Assembly (NCBI RefSeq): GCF_022829545.1
Contig: NZ_JAKSYM010000225.1
Coordinates: 85,632 to 149,631 of the forward strand
From: Methylobacterium sp. J-030
Lineage (GTDB): Bacteria; Pseudomonadota; Alphaproteobacteria; Rhizobiales; Beijerinckiaceae
Direction: 5' to 3'
Length of the DNA stretch: 64,000 bases
The first letter of the stretch is position 1. Each line of letters opens with the position of its first letter. Below the pieces are notes generated by a model that did no database searches, was not told the origin of the DNA, and was given only the letters and a program-made list of their open reading frames with translations. This document shows, in pieces, positions 9,632 to 18,937 of this stretch. The position numbers and the translations under genes were made by a program.

Positions 9632-10426
9632 TCATCGCCCAAGCGCGCTGATCTCGATCACGAATTTCCGCCGCAGCGCCCGCGAGAAATCGCCATAGCC
9701 CGCCGCCGCCAGCAGGAACGCGCCCGGACCGCCGAGGACGTGGGCGCGATACCATTGCTCCAGGCTCGTGCGCTCCTGCGGCAGCGGGGTCGGGAGCAGG
9801 CCGTAGCCCGGTGCCCGGTAGGCGCCGGCCCCGACCACGTCGTTCTCCCCTGGCACCAGGATCGGCAGGCCGTTGACCGTCGCCCCGGTGTCGAGCAGGG
9901 CCCGGTGCGCGTCGGTCAAGCTGTCGGCGTCGGTGCAATTGTCGATGCCGTCGCCCGAGACATCGATCACCACGCGTTCGGCCGGGACCGGCAGCGCCGG
10001 CAGCACCCCCACGGTCACAGTCCGGAACATCTGGCCGAGGCAGGTGAACTCGCCCGCCTGCCGGGGCGTGGCCCGGACCAGCGCCGCGGTGGCGATGGCG
10101 TCGACCCGGCTGGCGATCCGCCGCCAGCCGACAGCGAGACTGGCCCGGTCCGCCCAGGTCACCATCGCGAACAGGATGCCGCCCGGATTGCCCGTGATCG
10201 CGCCGACCACGGCGGGATCCTCCAGGGCCTCGGCGATGCCCTCCATCTGAAGCCGGAAGCGGGTGTCGTCGACGGATTGCGAGACGTCTACGGAGACCAC
10301 CAGCGCGGTGGCCACGCTCTCGGCCGCGGAGGCGGGCGGCAGGCCCAGGATGAGGGCGAGGATCGGGGCGGCCGCCCGCGCCGCGCCGCGGAACAGCCAT
10401 CCCGAACCCGTCCGCATCCTCGGCAT
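9632..10426 (-). CDS. DUF1194 domain-containing exported VWA-like protein
   Basis: Member of the DUF1194 family, a von Willebrand factor A-like domain found in exported alphaproteobacterial proteins of unknown role. The segment ALVVSVDVSQSVDDTRFRLQ gives the MIDAS-like DxSxS motif and VVIDVSGDGIDN the second metal-loop Asp. A signal-like hydrophobic stretch (ARAAAPILALILGLPPASA) precedes the domain. Start is uncertain: ATG at 10426 (264 residues) or 10417 give normal signal peptides; the frame is open to 10486. The small gene 10630-10854 lies upstream on the same strand. Possible metal-dependent ligand binding is inferred from the fold only. Confidence 0.88.
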   Translation of the reverse strand: MPRMRTGSGWLFRGAARAAAPILALILGLPPASAAESVATALVVSVDVSQSVDDTRFRLQMEGIAEALEDPAVVGAITGNPGGILFAMVTWADRASLAVGWRRIASRVDAIATAALVRATPRQAGEFTCLGQMFRTVTVGVLPALPVPAERVVIDVSGDGIDNCTDADSLTDAHRALLDTGATVNGLPILVPGENDVVGAGAYRAPGYGLLPTPLPQERTSLEQWYRAHVLGGPGAFLLAAAGYGDFSRALRRKFVIEISALGR

Positions 10427-10629
10427 GGGTGTCCCCGGACCTCGCGCGGCCGGAGGGCCACGCGGGATCGTTAGGGCACGTTTCAAGTCACGGTGAAACC
10501 GACCTTTCGGGGGAGAGGAGGATCGGCGAGGATCCGACTCCGGCGGCGCTCCCGCTCGTCTCGGAGTGGATCGTCCCGGACGTACCCCGCGCCCGGGATA
10601 TGGGGGCGGCCGAACCGCTCCCGGCAGCC

Positions 10630-10854
10630 TCAGGCCGCTTTGGCCGCCAGGGCGTGGCGGTGGCCGTTCAGGCCGGCGCAGAGATCGTCGATCTCCGTGA
10701 GGTTCAGGGCCTCGCCGGTCTGGCCGGCGATCGTGTTGATCAGGTGGTCCTGGCGTGGGTCGAAGGGATGTCCCTGCATCCGGTAGAATTGATAATAGCG
10801 CAACGCCGCCAGGACGGTGTCACGCTCGCGGTCGGTTACGGTGAAGTGCTGCAT
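10630..10854 (-). CDS. Conserved-looking 74-residue hypothetical protein
   Basis: Small soluble protein beginning MQHFTVTDRERDTVLAALRYYQFYR, then a loop with HPFDPRQDHL and a helical end EIDDLCAGLNGHRHALAAK. It resembles short hypothetical proteins frequent in Methylobacterium; no function is known to me. The start at 10854 is well supported by a ggggaag ribosome-binding site 8-14 nt upstream; the longer frame to 11040 adds Arg/Ser-rich residues without such support. It is a stand-alone gene in a 0.6 kb gap between the DUF1194 gene and cobB, all on the minus strand. Confidence 0.8.
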   Translation of the reverse strand: MQHFTVTDRERDTVLAALRYYQFYRMQGHPFDPRQDHLINTIAGQTGEALNLTEIDDLCAGLNGHRHALAAKAA

Positions 10855-11071
10855 GGGTGTTGCTTCCCCTTGTGGCTTCAACGAACGCTCGGGAGGGCCG
10901 CGACGCCGAGCCCAAGCTTGACCGTTGTAGCCGGTCGGCAACTCTCCGAACAGTTCTTGACAGCTCGCAGGGACGTGATTCGCGAAAATTAGGACATCGA
11001 TCCTTGACGGCCGCAATGCCTTTGAGGCCGAAATACACAACCTTTTGAGGGCTTTGCCGGCTCAGATACGG

Positions 11072-11785
11072 TCACAGCTCCAGATCGGTCAGATAGCGCG
11101 GCAGCGCCTCGCTGGCCGGACCGTACCGGGCGTCGTCGAACGCGTCGGCATTGTCGGAGGGTTCGAGGTTGATCTCGCAGGTCGGAATCCCGAGGGCCCG
11201 GGCCTGCCGCACGTAGCCGGCCGCCGGATAGACCGCCCCCGACGTGCCGACCGCCACGAACAGGTCGGCCTCCGCGAGCGCCGCCTCGATCGCGTCGCGG
11301 TGCATCGGCATCTCGCCGAACCAGACCACGTCGGGCCGCATCCGGCCGAGCGTGCCGCAGGCCGGGCAGGACTCCGCCCGGGTCAGGTCCGCGCGCCAGG
11401 GCGTCACCGCCCCGCAGGCGCAGCAGCGGGCCTTGAGCAGCTCGCCGTGCATATGGACGACCGCCCGGGAGCCGGCCCGCTCGTGCAGGTCGTCGACGTT
11501 CTGCGTGCACAGGAACAGCCGCCCGCCCCGTGCGGCGAGCCGGGCCTCGGCCTGGGCCAGGGCGACGTGCGCGGCGTTCGGCGCGGCCGCGATCACGCCG
11601 CGGCGGCGATGGTCGTAGAAGTCGAGCACCGTATCGGGATCCGCCGCATAGGCCTCCGGGGTGGCGAGCTTCATGGGATCGAACCGCGCCCAGATCCCGC
11701 CGCGGTCCCGGAACGTGCCGAGCCCGCTCTCGGCCGAGACGCCGGCCCCAGTCAGCACGAAGATGGTTTTGGGTTGTTCCGTCAT
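11072..11785 (-). CDS. cobB: NAD-dependent protein deacylase, Sir2 family (CobB)
   Basis: Sirtuin that removes acyl groups from lysines using NAD+, yielding nicotinamide and O-acyl-ADP-ribose; bacterial CobB controls enzymes such as acetyl-CoA synthetase. The 237-residue product has the NAD-binding GAGVSAESGLGTFRD, the TQNVDDLHERAG motif, the catalytic His in VVHMHGEL and a zinc ribbon (CCACG and ESCPACG). The FYDHRR segment carries the Tyr-x-x-Arg pair of class III sirtuins, which in SIRT5 and E. coli CobB binds succinyl and malonyl lysine, so desuccinylation is plausible. Start ATG at 11785. Monocistronic, followed upstream by a long repeat-bearing spacer. Confidence 0.95.
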   Translation of the reverse strand: MTEQPKTIFVLTGAGVSAESGLGTFRDRGGIWARFDPMKLATPEAYAADPDTVLDFYDHRRRGVIAAAPNAAHVALAQAEARLAARGGRLFLCTQNVDDLHERAGSRAVVHMHGELLKARCCACGAVTPWRADLTRAESCPACGTLGRMRPDVVWFGEMPMHRDAIEAALAEADLFVAVGTSGAVYPAAGYVRQARALGIPTCEINLEPSDNADAFDDARYGPASEALPRYLTDLEL

Positions 11786-12006
11786 GCGCGTGCTCCGGTA
11801 TCCGGACGGATCCGATGTTGCGCCGCCGATCCTCGATGTCCAGGGTTCCCGCCAGCTCCGGTTCTCCGGAACGGCGACCGTTCACCCTCGTATCGAGAGA
11901 TCGGATCCGAAAGGTCCAGACCCAGCCCTGTTAAAGTGTTGCCGACGGCCGCCCCGAGTGAAGTTTTCTTCACATCAGTCAAAGGGTTATCACGCCCTAT
12001 GCGCTG

Positions 12007-12103
12007 CCGTCGTCCTGGCGAGCGCCAGCGAAGCAATCCAGGGTGGCGCACGCTCCCCGAGGTCGCGCTGCCCTGGGTCGCTACGCTGCGCTCGCGATGA
12101 CGG
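12007..12103. repeat. Long imperfect palindrome, family D
   Basis: About 97 bp with outer arms ccgtcgtcctggcgagcgcc and gcgctcgcgatgacgg and inner arms gcaatccaggg and ccctgggtcgc. It has the look of the dispersed elements of Bradyrhizobium and Methylobacterium in which an 'agcgaagcaatccagg' arm pairs with a 'cctggattgcttcgct'-like arm. Single copy in this window. Confidence 0.65.
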
Positions 12104-12137
12104 CGAGCGGTCGCGGCCAGGTCCAGCGTCACACACC

Positions 12138-12171
12138 TTGAAAGGGCTGGGGCCGCGCCCTTTGGAAACCC
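12138..12171 (-). repeat. Intergenic repeat, family C (copy 1, inverted relative to copy at 33111)
   Basis: Arms aaagggc (12141-12147) and gcccttt (12157-12163) followed by ggaaaccc. The reverse complement matches gggtttccaaagggc at 33112-33126 after ribE. It lies 116 bp upstream of the hydantoinase start. Confidence 0.65.
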
Positions 12172-12286
12172 GTGACGGGGAAACGCTGGACCACGACGAC
12201 CGGCTGTGACCTCCTGCCGCCGCGATGACGGCCGCCCGAATCGGCGCGGACCGTGCATCGGCCCCTCGGCGCAGAGGAGGAACCGG

Positions 12287-13714
12287 ATGCCCGAATTCGA
12301 CCTGGCGATCCGCGGCGGCACTGTGGTCACCGCCAGCGACACGGTGCGGGCCGATATCGGCGTGTGCGGCGGCCGCATCGTCGCGGTGGCCGAGGGCATC
12401 GCCGACGCCGCCCGGGTGATCGACGCCTCCGGCCTGCTCGTCCTGCCCGGCGGGATCGACAGCCACGTCCACATCGCCCAGGACCCGGGGCCGGGCATCG
12501 TCATGGCCGACGACTTCGCCAGCGCCACCCGGGCCGCGGCGGCGGGCGGCAACACCTGCGTGATGCCCTTCGCGGTCCAGCCGCGGGGCGGCTCGCTGCG
12601 CCAAGCCGTCGACGCCTATCGGGCCAAGGCCGAAGGCCAGTGCCACGTGGACGTGGCGATCCACATGATCATCTCCGACCCGAGCGAGGCGGTGCTCGGC
12701 CAGGAACTGCCGGCGCTGGTGGCCGACGGCTACACCTCGTTCAAGGTCTTCATGACCTACGATGACCTCGTCCTGAACGACCGCCAGCTCCTCGACGTGT
12801 TCCACGTCGCCCGGCGGCAGGGCGCCCGGGTGATGGTCCACGCCGAGGGCTACGACGCGATCCGCTATCTCAGCGACCGGCTGGAGCGGGCGGGCGAGAC
12901 CAAGCCCTACGGCCACGCCCTGTCGCGGCCCGAGGTGGTCGAGCGGGAGGCCGCCCACCGGGCGATCAGCCACGCCGAGCTGATCGACCTGCCGATCGTG
13001 ATCGTCCACGTCTCGGGCCGCGAGGCCACCGAGCAGATCGCCTGGGCGCAGGCACGGGGGCTCAAGATCCGGGCCGAGACCTGCCCGCAATACCTGACCC
13101 TCACGGCCGAGCACATGAAGGGGCTCGGCCTCGACGATCCGATGGCCGGGGCGAAGTACGTCTGCTCGCCGCCGCCCCGGGATCAAGAGAGCCAGGAGGC
13201 GGTCTGGTCGGGGATCCGACGCGGGATCTTCGACGTGGTCTCCTCCGACCACTCGCCGTTCCGCTACGACGACCCGCAGGGCAAGCTGAACCCGCGCGGA
13301 AAGACCTCGTTCCGCTGGATCCCGAACGGCATCCCGGGCGTGGAGACGCGGCTGCCGGTGTTCTTCTCGGAGGGCGTCTCGAAGGGGCGGATCAGCCTCA
13401 ACCAGTTCGCCGCGCTGACCGCCACGAACCACGCCAAGCTCTACGGGCTGTATCCGCGCAAGGGCTCGATCGCCCCGGGCTTCGACGCCGACCTGACCCT
13501 CTGGGACCCCAACAGGCGCGAGACCATCCGCCAGGAGACCCTGCATCACGGCTCGGACTACACCCCCTGGGAGGGTTTTGACGTCACCGGCTGGCCGGTG
13601 ATGACCATCGCGGGCGGGCAGGTGATCGCCGAGGACGGCAAGGTCCTGTCCGCGCCGGGCCGCGGGCGGGTGCTCGACCGGGCGGTCGACCCGGCCGAGC
13701 GACGGGACGTCTGA
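12287..13714 (+). CDS. Dihydropyrimidinase / D-hydantoinase family amidohydrolase
   Basis: Zinc-dependent cyclic amidohydrolase that opens dihydropyrimidine or hydantoin rings to N-carbamoyl amino acids. The 475-residue product has the HxH motif in PGGIDSHVHI, the lysine expected to be carboxylated in YTSFKVFMTYDD, metal-ligand histidines in MVHAEGYD and VIVHVSGREA, and the catalytic Asp in VSSDHSPF. All ligands are present. Start ATG 12287 follows a strong aggagg site; the upstream extension is Arg-rich. It heads a co-oriented run with an ABC importer (13762-18076), suggesting that the imported compound, or its product, is the substrate. No beta-ureidopropionase is adjacent. Dihydropyrimidine, hydantoin and related ureides are all possible. 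Confidence 0.92.
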   Translation: MPEFDLAIRGGTVVTASDTVRADIGVCGGRIVAVAEGIADAARVIDASGLLVLPGGIDSHVHIAQDPGPGIVMADDFASATRAAAAGGNTCVMPFAVQPRGGSLRQAVDAYRAKAEGQCHVDVAIHMIISDPSEAVLGQELPALVADGYTSFKVFMTYDDLVLNDRQLLDVFHVARRQGARVMVHAEGYDAIRYLSDRLERAGETKPYGHALSRPEVVEREAAHRAISHAELIDLPIVIVHVSGREATEQIAWAQARGLKIRAETCPQYLTLTAEHMKGLGLDDPMAGAKYVCSPPPRDQESQEAVWSGIRRGIFDVVSSDHSPFRYDDPQGKLNPRGKTSFRWIPNGIPGVETRLPVFFSEGVSKGRISLNQFAALTATNHAKLYGLYPRKGSIAPGFDADLTLWDPNRRETIRQETLHHGSDYTPWEGFDVTGWPVMTIAGGQVIAEDGKVLSAPGRGRVLDRAVDPAERRDV

Positions 13715-13761
13715 CGGCCGCGCTGGCCCGCCGCTTGCCTGGACTCCGGGGGGAGCTTCGC

Positions 13762-14757
<996 letters not shown>

Positions 14758-14774
14758 CAGTCACGGAGACGACG

Positions 14775-16031
14775 ATGGACCTTTCCCCGAGCCGGCGCAC
14801 GCTCCTGAAGGGTGCCGGAGCGCTGGCCGCCATGCCGGTGACCGGCTTCCCGGCCGTGCACGCCGCCGAGCCCGTGACCTTGCGCTACCTCGGCACCGCG
14901 GTGAGCCAATCGTCCGACATCGCCCGGAAGGTGAAGGAGGATCTCGGCATCACCCTCGAATACATGCCGGTCGTGACCGACGAGGTGACGAAGCGCGCGG
15001 TGACGCAGCCGAACTCCTTCGACCTGATCGACACCGAGTATTTCAGCCTGAAGAAGATCATCCCCTCGGGCAACCTCGCCGGCCTGGACGCCAAGCGGAT
15101 CAAGCTCGCCGACAGGATCACCGGCGTGTTCACCAAGGGCGAGGTGAACGGGAAGCGGATCGGCGACCAGGGCACCGCCCCGCGAAAAGTGTTCTACCTC
15201 GAAGGGCAGAACGCCAAGACCTTCGCGGCCGCGCCGACCGAGTGGCTGACCCTGATCCCCACCACCTACAACGCCGACACGCTCGGCATCCGGCCCGACC
15301 TAATCAGGCGGCCGGTCACGAGCTGGAAGGACCTCCTCGACCCCGCGTTCAAGGGCAAGGCCTCGATCCTCAACATCCCGTCGATCGGCATCATGGACGC
15401 CGCCATGGTGGTGGAGGCCAGCGGCGACTACACCTACGGCGACAAGGGCAACATGACCAAGCCCGAGATCGACCGCACCATCAAGGTGCTGATCGAGGCC
15501 AAGCGTGCCGGCCAGTTCCGGGCCTTCTGGCAGGACTTCAACGAATCCGTGAACCTGATGGCCTCGGGCGAGACGGTGATCCAGTCGATGTGGTCGCCGG
15601 CGGTGACCAAGGTGCGCGCGCAGGGCGTGCCGTGCGTCTACCAGCCGCTGAAGGAGGGCTACCGGGCCTGGGCCCAGGGCTTTGGCGTCCCGAAGACCCT
15701 GAGCGGCCGGAAGCTCGACGCCGCCTACGACTTCATCAACTGGTTCCTGTCCGGCTGGGCCGGGGCCTACCTCAACCGGCAGGGCTACTATTCCGCGGTG
15801 CTGGAGACCGCCCGGGAGAACATGCAGCCCTACGAATGGGCCTTCTGGATGGAGGGCAAGCCCGCCGAGAAGGACATCCTGGGCCCGGACGGCACGCTGA
15901 TCGAGAAGGCCGGCGCCACCCGCGACGGCGGCTCCTTCGACCAGCGCATGGGCGCGGTCGCCTGCTGGAACGCCGTGATGGACGAGAACACCTACATGGT
16001 GCGCAAGTGGAACGAGTTCATCGCCGCGTGA
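14775..16031 (+). CDS. ABC transporter extracellular solute-binding protein (PotD-like), Tat signal
   Basis: Periplasmic receptor of the importer. The 418-residue product opens with a twin-arginine signal, SRRTLLKGAGALAAMPVTG, cleaved after about residue 34 (VHAAEP). The mature part reads as a family 1/type II binding protein (TLRYLGTAVSQSSDIARKVK, then LIPTTYNADTLGIRPDLI and a Trp/Tyr-rich C-terminal half). Export by Tat rather than Sec is unusual for a binding protein but recurrent in this subfamily. Start ATG 14775 has a ggagac site upstream. Ligand is unknown; linkage to a hydantoinase points to a nitrogen-containing ring or ureide, and polyamines remain possible. Confidence 0.92.
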   Translation: MDLSPSRRTLLKGAGALAAMPVTGFPAVHAAEPVTLRYLGTAVSQSSDIARKVKEDLGITLEYMPVVTDEVTKRAVTQPNSFDLIDTEYFSLKKIIPSGNLAGLDAKRIKLADRITGVFTKGEVNGKRIGDQGTAPRKVFYLEGQNAKTFAAAPTEWLTLIPTTYNADTLGIRPDLIRRPVTSWKDLLDPAFKGKASILNIPSIGIMDAAMVVEASGDYTYGDKGNMTKPEIDRTIKVLIEAKRAGQFRAFWQDFNESVNLMASGETVIQSMWSPAVTKVRAQGVPCVYQPLKEGYRAWAQGFGVPKTLSGRKLDAAYDFINWFLSGWAGAYLNRQGYYSAVLETARENMQPYEWAFWMEGKPAEKDILGPDGTLIEKAGATRDGGSFDQRMGAVACWNAVMDENTYMVRKWNEFIAA

Positions 16032-16048
16032 GCGGTCTGCGCGCCCGC

Positions 16049-16236
16049 GCTCCCTCCCCCCTCTGCGGGGGAGGGTGGCCCGCGGAGCGGGTCGGGCCGG
16101 GACTTCGTCCCGCAAGAGGGGAGCGACGCATCCGAACAGGGCACGACAGGCGTGAAACCCTGACCCGTCGCGCCGCCCCTCTCCCCCCCTGCTTCGCAGG
16201 GTACCCTCCCCCGCAGAGGGGGGAGGGAGGCGCGCG
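16049..16236. repeat. Paired inverted REP-like element, family A (copies 2 and 3), inside the importer operon
   Basis: Two family A cores face each other: ccctcccccctctgcggggg at 16052-16071 and the complementary form ccctcccccgcagagggggg at 16204-16223, separated by about 128 bp. Together they form a BIME-like element filling the 223 bp gap between the binding-protein and first-permease genes. The flanks (ggtggcccgcggagcgggtc) form a further short inverted repeat. Confidence 0.85.
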
Positions 16237-16254
16237 TGGGTCGAGGGCCATCCG

Positions 16255-17184
16255 GTGAACGACCTCGCCCTCCCCCACACCGCTGAAACCGTTGCCGCGC
16301 CAGTCGCGGCCGTGCCCCCGCGCCGCCGCAGCCTGGCCTATCTTCAGGCCGCGCCGCTCACCCTCGTCTTCCTGATCTTCCTGGTGGTGCCGCTGGTGCT
16401 CACCGGGATCGTCTCGCTCTGGGAGTACAACGAGTACGCGATCATCCCGGCGCTGACCCTGCAGAACTACGCCGACCTGTTCGACGGCTGCCTGTCGGCC
16501 GATCTCTGCACCACGGTCCGCACCTACCTCTCGACGGTGAAGTTTGTCGTGCTGACGCTGGCGGTCACCCTGCCGCTCGGCTTCGCGATCGCGTATTTCC
16601 TGGCCTTCCACATCCGCTCCGGCACCGTGCGGATGGGGCTGTTCCTGCTCTGCACGATCCCGTTCTGGACCTCGAACGTGATCCGCATGATCTCGTGGAT
16701 CCCGCTGCTCGGCCGCAACGGCCTCGTCAACGACACGCTCCGCGCCCTCGGGCTGATCCGGCAGCCGATCGAGGGCCTGCTCTATTCCGACTTCGCGGTG
16801 GTGCTGGCCTTCGTGCACCTCGACACGGTGTTCATGATCGTGCCGATCTTCAACAGCCTCGCCCGCATCGACCGCCGGCTGATCGAGGCGGCGCGCGATG
16901 CCGGGGCCTCCGGCGCGCAGATCCTCTGGAACGTGGTGCTGCCGCTGGCCAAGCCCGGCCTCGCCATCGGCAACATCTTCGTGACCACCCTGGTGATGGG
17001 CGACTTCGTCACGGTCGGCGTGATGGGCGGGCAGCAGATCGCCAGCGTCGGCAAGGTGATCCAGGTGCAGATGGCCTACCTGCAATTCCCGGCCGCCGCC
17101 GCCAACGCCATGGTGCTGCTCGCCGCCGTGCTGCTGATGATCCTCGGGCTCACCCGGATGATCGACCTGCGCCGGGAACTCTAG
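16255..17184 (+). CDS. ABC transporter permease (PotB-like)
   Basis: Inner-membrane subunit of the same importer. The 309-residue product has a polar N-terminal 25 residues, then about six hydrophobic spans starting at LTLVFLIFLVVPLVLTGIV. The cytoplasmic coupling (EAA) loop EAARDAGASGAQILWNVVLP lies near residues 216-235 and contacts the ATPase. A GTG at 16255 directly after the REP element is the only start that keeps the first span; a clear ribosome-binding site is not seen (gaggg is 14 nt upstream). It ends 1 bp before the second permease. Confidence 0.92.
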   Translation: MNDLALPHTAETVAAPVAAVPPRRRSLAYLQAAPLTLVFLIFLVVPLVLTGIVSLWEYNEYAIIPALTLQNYADLFDGCLSADLCTTVRTYLSTVKFVVLTLAVTLPLGFAIAYFLAFHIRSGTVRMGLFLLCTIPFWTSNVIRMISWIPLLGRNGLVNDTLRALGLIRQPIEGLLYSDFAVVLAFVHLDTVFMIVPIFNSLARIDRRLIEAARDAGASGAQILWNVVLPLAKPGLAIGNIFVTTLVMGDFVTVGVMGGQQIASVGKVIQVQMAYLQFPAAAANAMVLLAAVLLMILGLTRMIDLRREL

Positions 17185-17185
17185 G

Positions 17186-18076
17186 ATGGACCAGCCCCGC
17201 GGCCTCGCCTTCTACTTACTGGCGGCGGTCTTCGCCCTCTACGTCCTGTTCCTCTACGGGCCGACGCTGACGATCCTGGCGCTCAGCTTCCAGGGCCCGT
17301 CCGGCGGCCTGACCTTCCCGATGAACGGCGTCTCAACCCACTGGTTCGCCAAGCTGTGGGAGGGAGTCGGGGTGGTCGACATCTGGGCGGCGTTCCGGCG
17401 CTCTCTCTCGCTCGGCCTCGTGGTGATGGCACTCACCGTCGGAATCGCCTTCTACGCCGGCCTCGCCTTCCGGAGGGGGTTTTGGGGAGCCGGCCTCGTC
17501 TTCGCCCTGGCGGTGTCGAGCCTGATCGTGCCCTCCATCGTGGTCTCGCTCGGGATCGGGCTGGAATTCCGGCTGCTCGACGACGCCGTCAACGCCCTCG
17601 CCGCCGCCACCGGCTGGGGGTTCCTGCAGGACCACGGCACGCTGATGGGCCTCTACAGCTCGGCGCTGGGGGCGCACCTCACCTGGACGCTGCCCTTCGA
17701 CCTGCTGATCCTGTTCGCGGTGTTCAACCGGTTCGACCCGGCCTACGAGGAGGCGGCCCGCGACCTCGGCGCCAGCGGCGCCCAGACGCTCCGCCACGTG
17801 GTTGTGCCGATCCTGGCGCCGGCCCTCGTCGGCGTCGCGCTGTTCGGCTTCACCCTGTCGTTCGACGAACTCGCCCGCACCAGCCAGGCGATCGGCGGCC
17901 GCAACACCCTGCCACTGGAGCTCCAGGGCCTCACCACCACGGTGACGACGCCGGAGATCTACGCGCTGGGCACGGTAACCACGGCGGTCTCGGCGCTGGT
18001 GATCGGGACGGCCCTCGGTTTGACGCTGTGGCTGCAGAAGCGCCGGGCGCGGCGGGCGCTGGCGGGGTTGCGGTAG
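17186..18076 (+). CDS. ABC transporter permease (PotC-like)
   Basis: Second inner-membrane subunit of the importer. The 296-residue product begins with a span at residues 8-30 (FYLLAAVFALYVLFLYG), has about six spans in all, and the coupling loop EAARDLGASGAQTLRHVVVP near residues 191-210. The ATG at 17186 comes one base after the previous stop, giving coupled translation. It closes the hydantoinase-importer cluster. C-terminal residues are basic (QKRRARRALAGLR), as expected for a cytosolic tail. Confidence 0.93.
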   Translation: MDQPRGLAFYLLAAVFALYVLFLYGPTLTILALSFQGPSGGLTFPMNGVSTHWFAKLWEGVGVVDIWAAFRRSLSLGLVVMALTVGIAFYAGLAFRRGFWGAGLVFALAVSSLIVPSIVVSLGIGLEFRLLDDAVNALAAATGWGFLQDHGTLMGLYSSALGAHLTWTLPFDLLILFAVFNRFDPAYEEAARDLGASGAQTLRHVVVPILAPALVGVALFGFTLSFDELARTSQAIGGRNTLPLELQGLTTTVTTPEIYALGTVTTAVSALVIGTALGLTLWLQKRRARRALAGLR

Positions 18077-18122
18077 GCAGCCTACCCTCTCGCCATCGCA
18101 TGCGAGTCGACGAGGTTCACGG

Positions 18123-18437
18123 ATGTGGCCGGCCGGTTCGATCGCGATCCTCGATTACGGCCGCGGAAATACCGTTCTGATCGAGATCGAGACACCTGTC
18201 GGGCGCCTGGAGGCGGTCGGCGAACTGGAGCAGATCGGCCAAACCCTGTATTTTCGCCGTGCCCATATTCAGGGGCTGCGCAAGGGCGCCCTCGGGCGGG
18301 CGGGGCTCAACGCGATCGGTGCCGAGATCCTGAGAGAGGCTGAAGTCGATGCGGTCGTCATTGAAGGAGGCGCTCGAACGACGGGGGCGGGACCGAAACG
18401 CGGGCGCCGACCACCGCCCTTCCGGTATTCCCGTTGA
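18123..18437 (+). CDS. Hypothetical 104-residue protein, first of an overlapping pair
   Basis: Small soluble protein with a beta-rich start (AILDYGRGNTVLIEIETPVG), a central YFRRAHIQGL segment, a helix AGLNAIGAEILREAEVDAVVIEG and an Arg/Pro-rich tail. I recognise no family. The ATG at 18123 follows a gaggttcac stretch. It overlaps the next gene by 89 bp in another frame, an arrangement more common in toxin-antitoxin or toxin-immunity pairs than in housekeeping genes. The pair lies between the importer operon and rplY. Whether both products are made is not certain. Confidence 0.6.
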   Translation: MWPAGSIAILDYGRGNTVLIEIETPVGRLEAVGELEQIGQTLYFRRAHIQGLRKGALGRAGLNAIGAEILREAEVDAVVIEGGARTTGAGPKRGRRPPPFRYSR

Positions 18438-18777
18438 ACTCGTGCTTCAGGTTTCCGCCCCGATCGAGCGACCTGTCGACCTCGTGCGGGCGCTGATGAC
18501 GTTCGGCCTGGACTTGCCAGACGCGCACGACACCGTTGATCGCCTTGCGAGGGGCGAACGGGTTTCCGTGATCCTGCACCTGACGCCCGATGGCTACTCG
18601 CCATTCGCCCTCGGCAACTTCGGTGTGGCCGCGTCCGCGCCGCAGCCGGACGATGCGCCCACGATCCCCGGTGATGTGCTGCGCGCGATCGACTCATGGC
18701 GCTTGTCGAGGCCGGAACCGCCGAGCCGGGAGGAGGCGATCGGCATCATCCTCCGCCGAGGCCTCGCGGCCGCGTAG
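18349..18777 (+). CDS. Hypothetical protein with ribbon-helix-helix-like C-terminus
   Basis: 142-residue product. The first 30 residues are Arg-rich and overlap the previous gene, so a later start (for example the GTG near 18436) is possible. The middle, PVDLVRALMTFGLDLPDAHDTVDRLARGERV, looks helical. The last 29 residues, AIDSWRLSRPEPPSREEAIG followed by IILRRGLAA, closely follow the second-helix pattern of RHH DNA-binding proteins (ID-W-x-PSR-EAI-x-LL-GL), but the preceding DNA-contacting strand is not evident. This suggests an antitoxin-like role with the upstream gene as partner. Function is otherwise unknown. Confidence 0.55.
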   Translation: MRSSLKEALERRGRDRNAGADHRPSGIPVELVLQVSAPIERPVDLVRALMTFGLDLPDAHDTVDRLARGERVSVILHLTPDGYSPFALGNFGVAASAPQPDDAPTIPGDVLRAIDSWRLSRPEPPSREEAIGIILRRGLAAA

Positions 18778-18875
18778 CGGCACGGCCCGAACATTGCCAA
18801 CCCCGCCCCATCCGTGTATGCGCACGGCGCGCCCCCCGACACCCTTGGAGGCAGGGGCGCACCGGGAAGGTCACA

Positions 18876-18904
18876 GCCGTCCGCGTCGGGCGGCTTTTTC
18901 GTTT
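18876..18904 (+). terminator. Intrinsic terminator or attenuator in the rplY leader
   Basis: Eight-base-pair stem gccgtccg/cgggcggc (18876-18883 with 18887-18894, one G-U pair) with a 3 nt loop, followed by tttttcgttt. It ends only 34 bp before the rplY start codon, leaving little room for a full promoter downstream, so it may be a regulated leader terminator rather than the end of the preceding gene (stop at 18777). Confidence 0.75.
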
Positions 18905-18937
18905 TCCGGATCCCGTCATCATCTGAAGGATCACGCC

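Larger units (their letters stand above)
11786..12286. other. 501 bp intergenic region with two repeat elements
   Basis: Spacer between divergently transcribed cobB and the hydantoinase gene. It holds the family D palindrome (12007-12103) and a family C element (12138-12171), and otherwise no gene that I can support. Promoters for both flanking genes must lie here but no consensus pair is convincing by eye. Confidence 0.55.
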
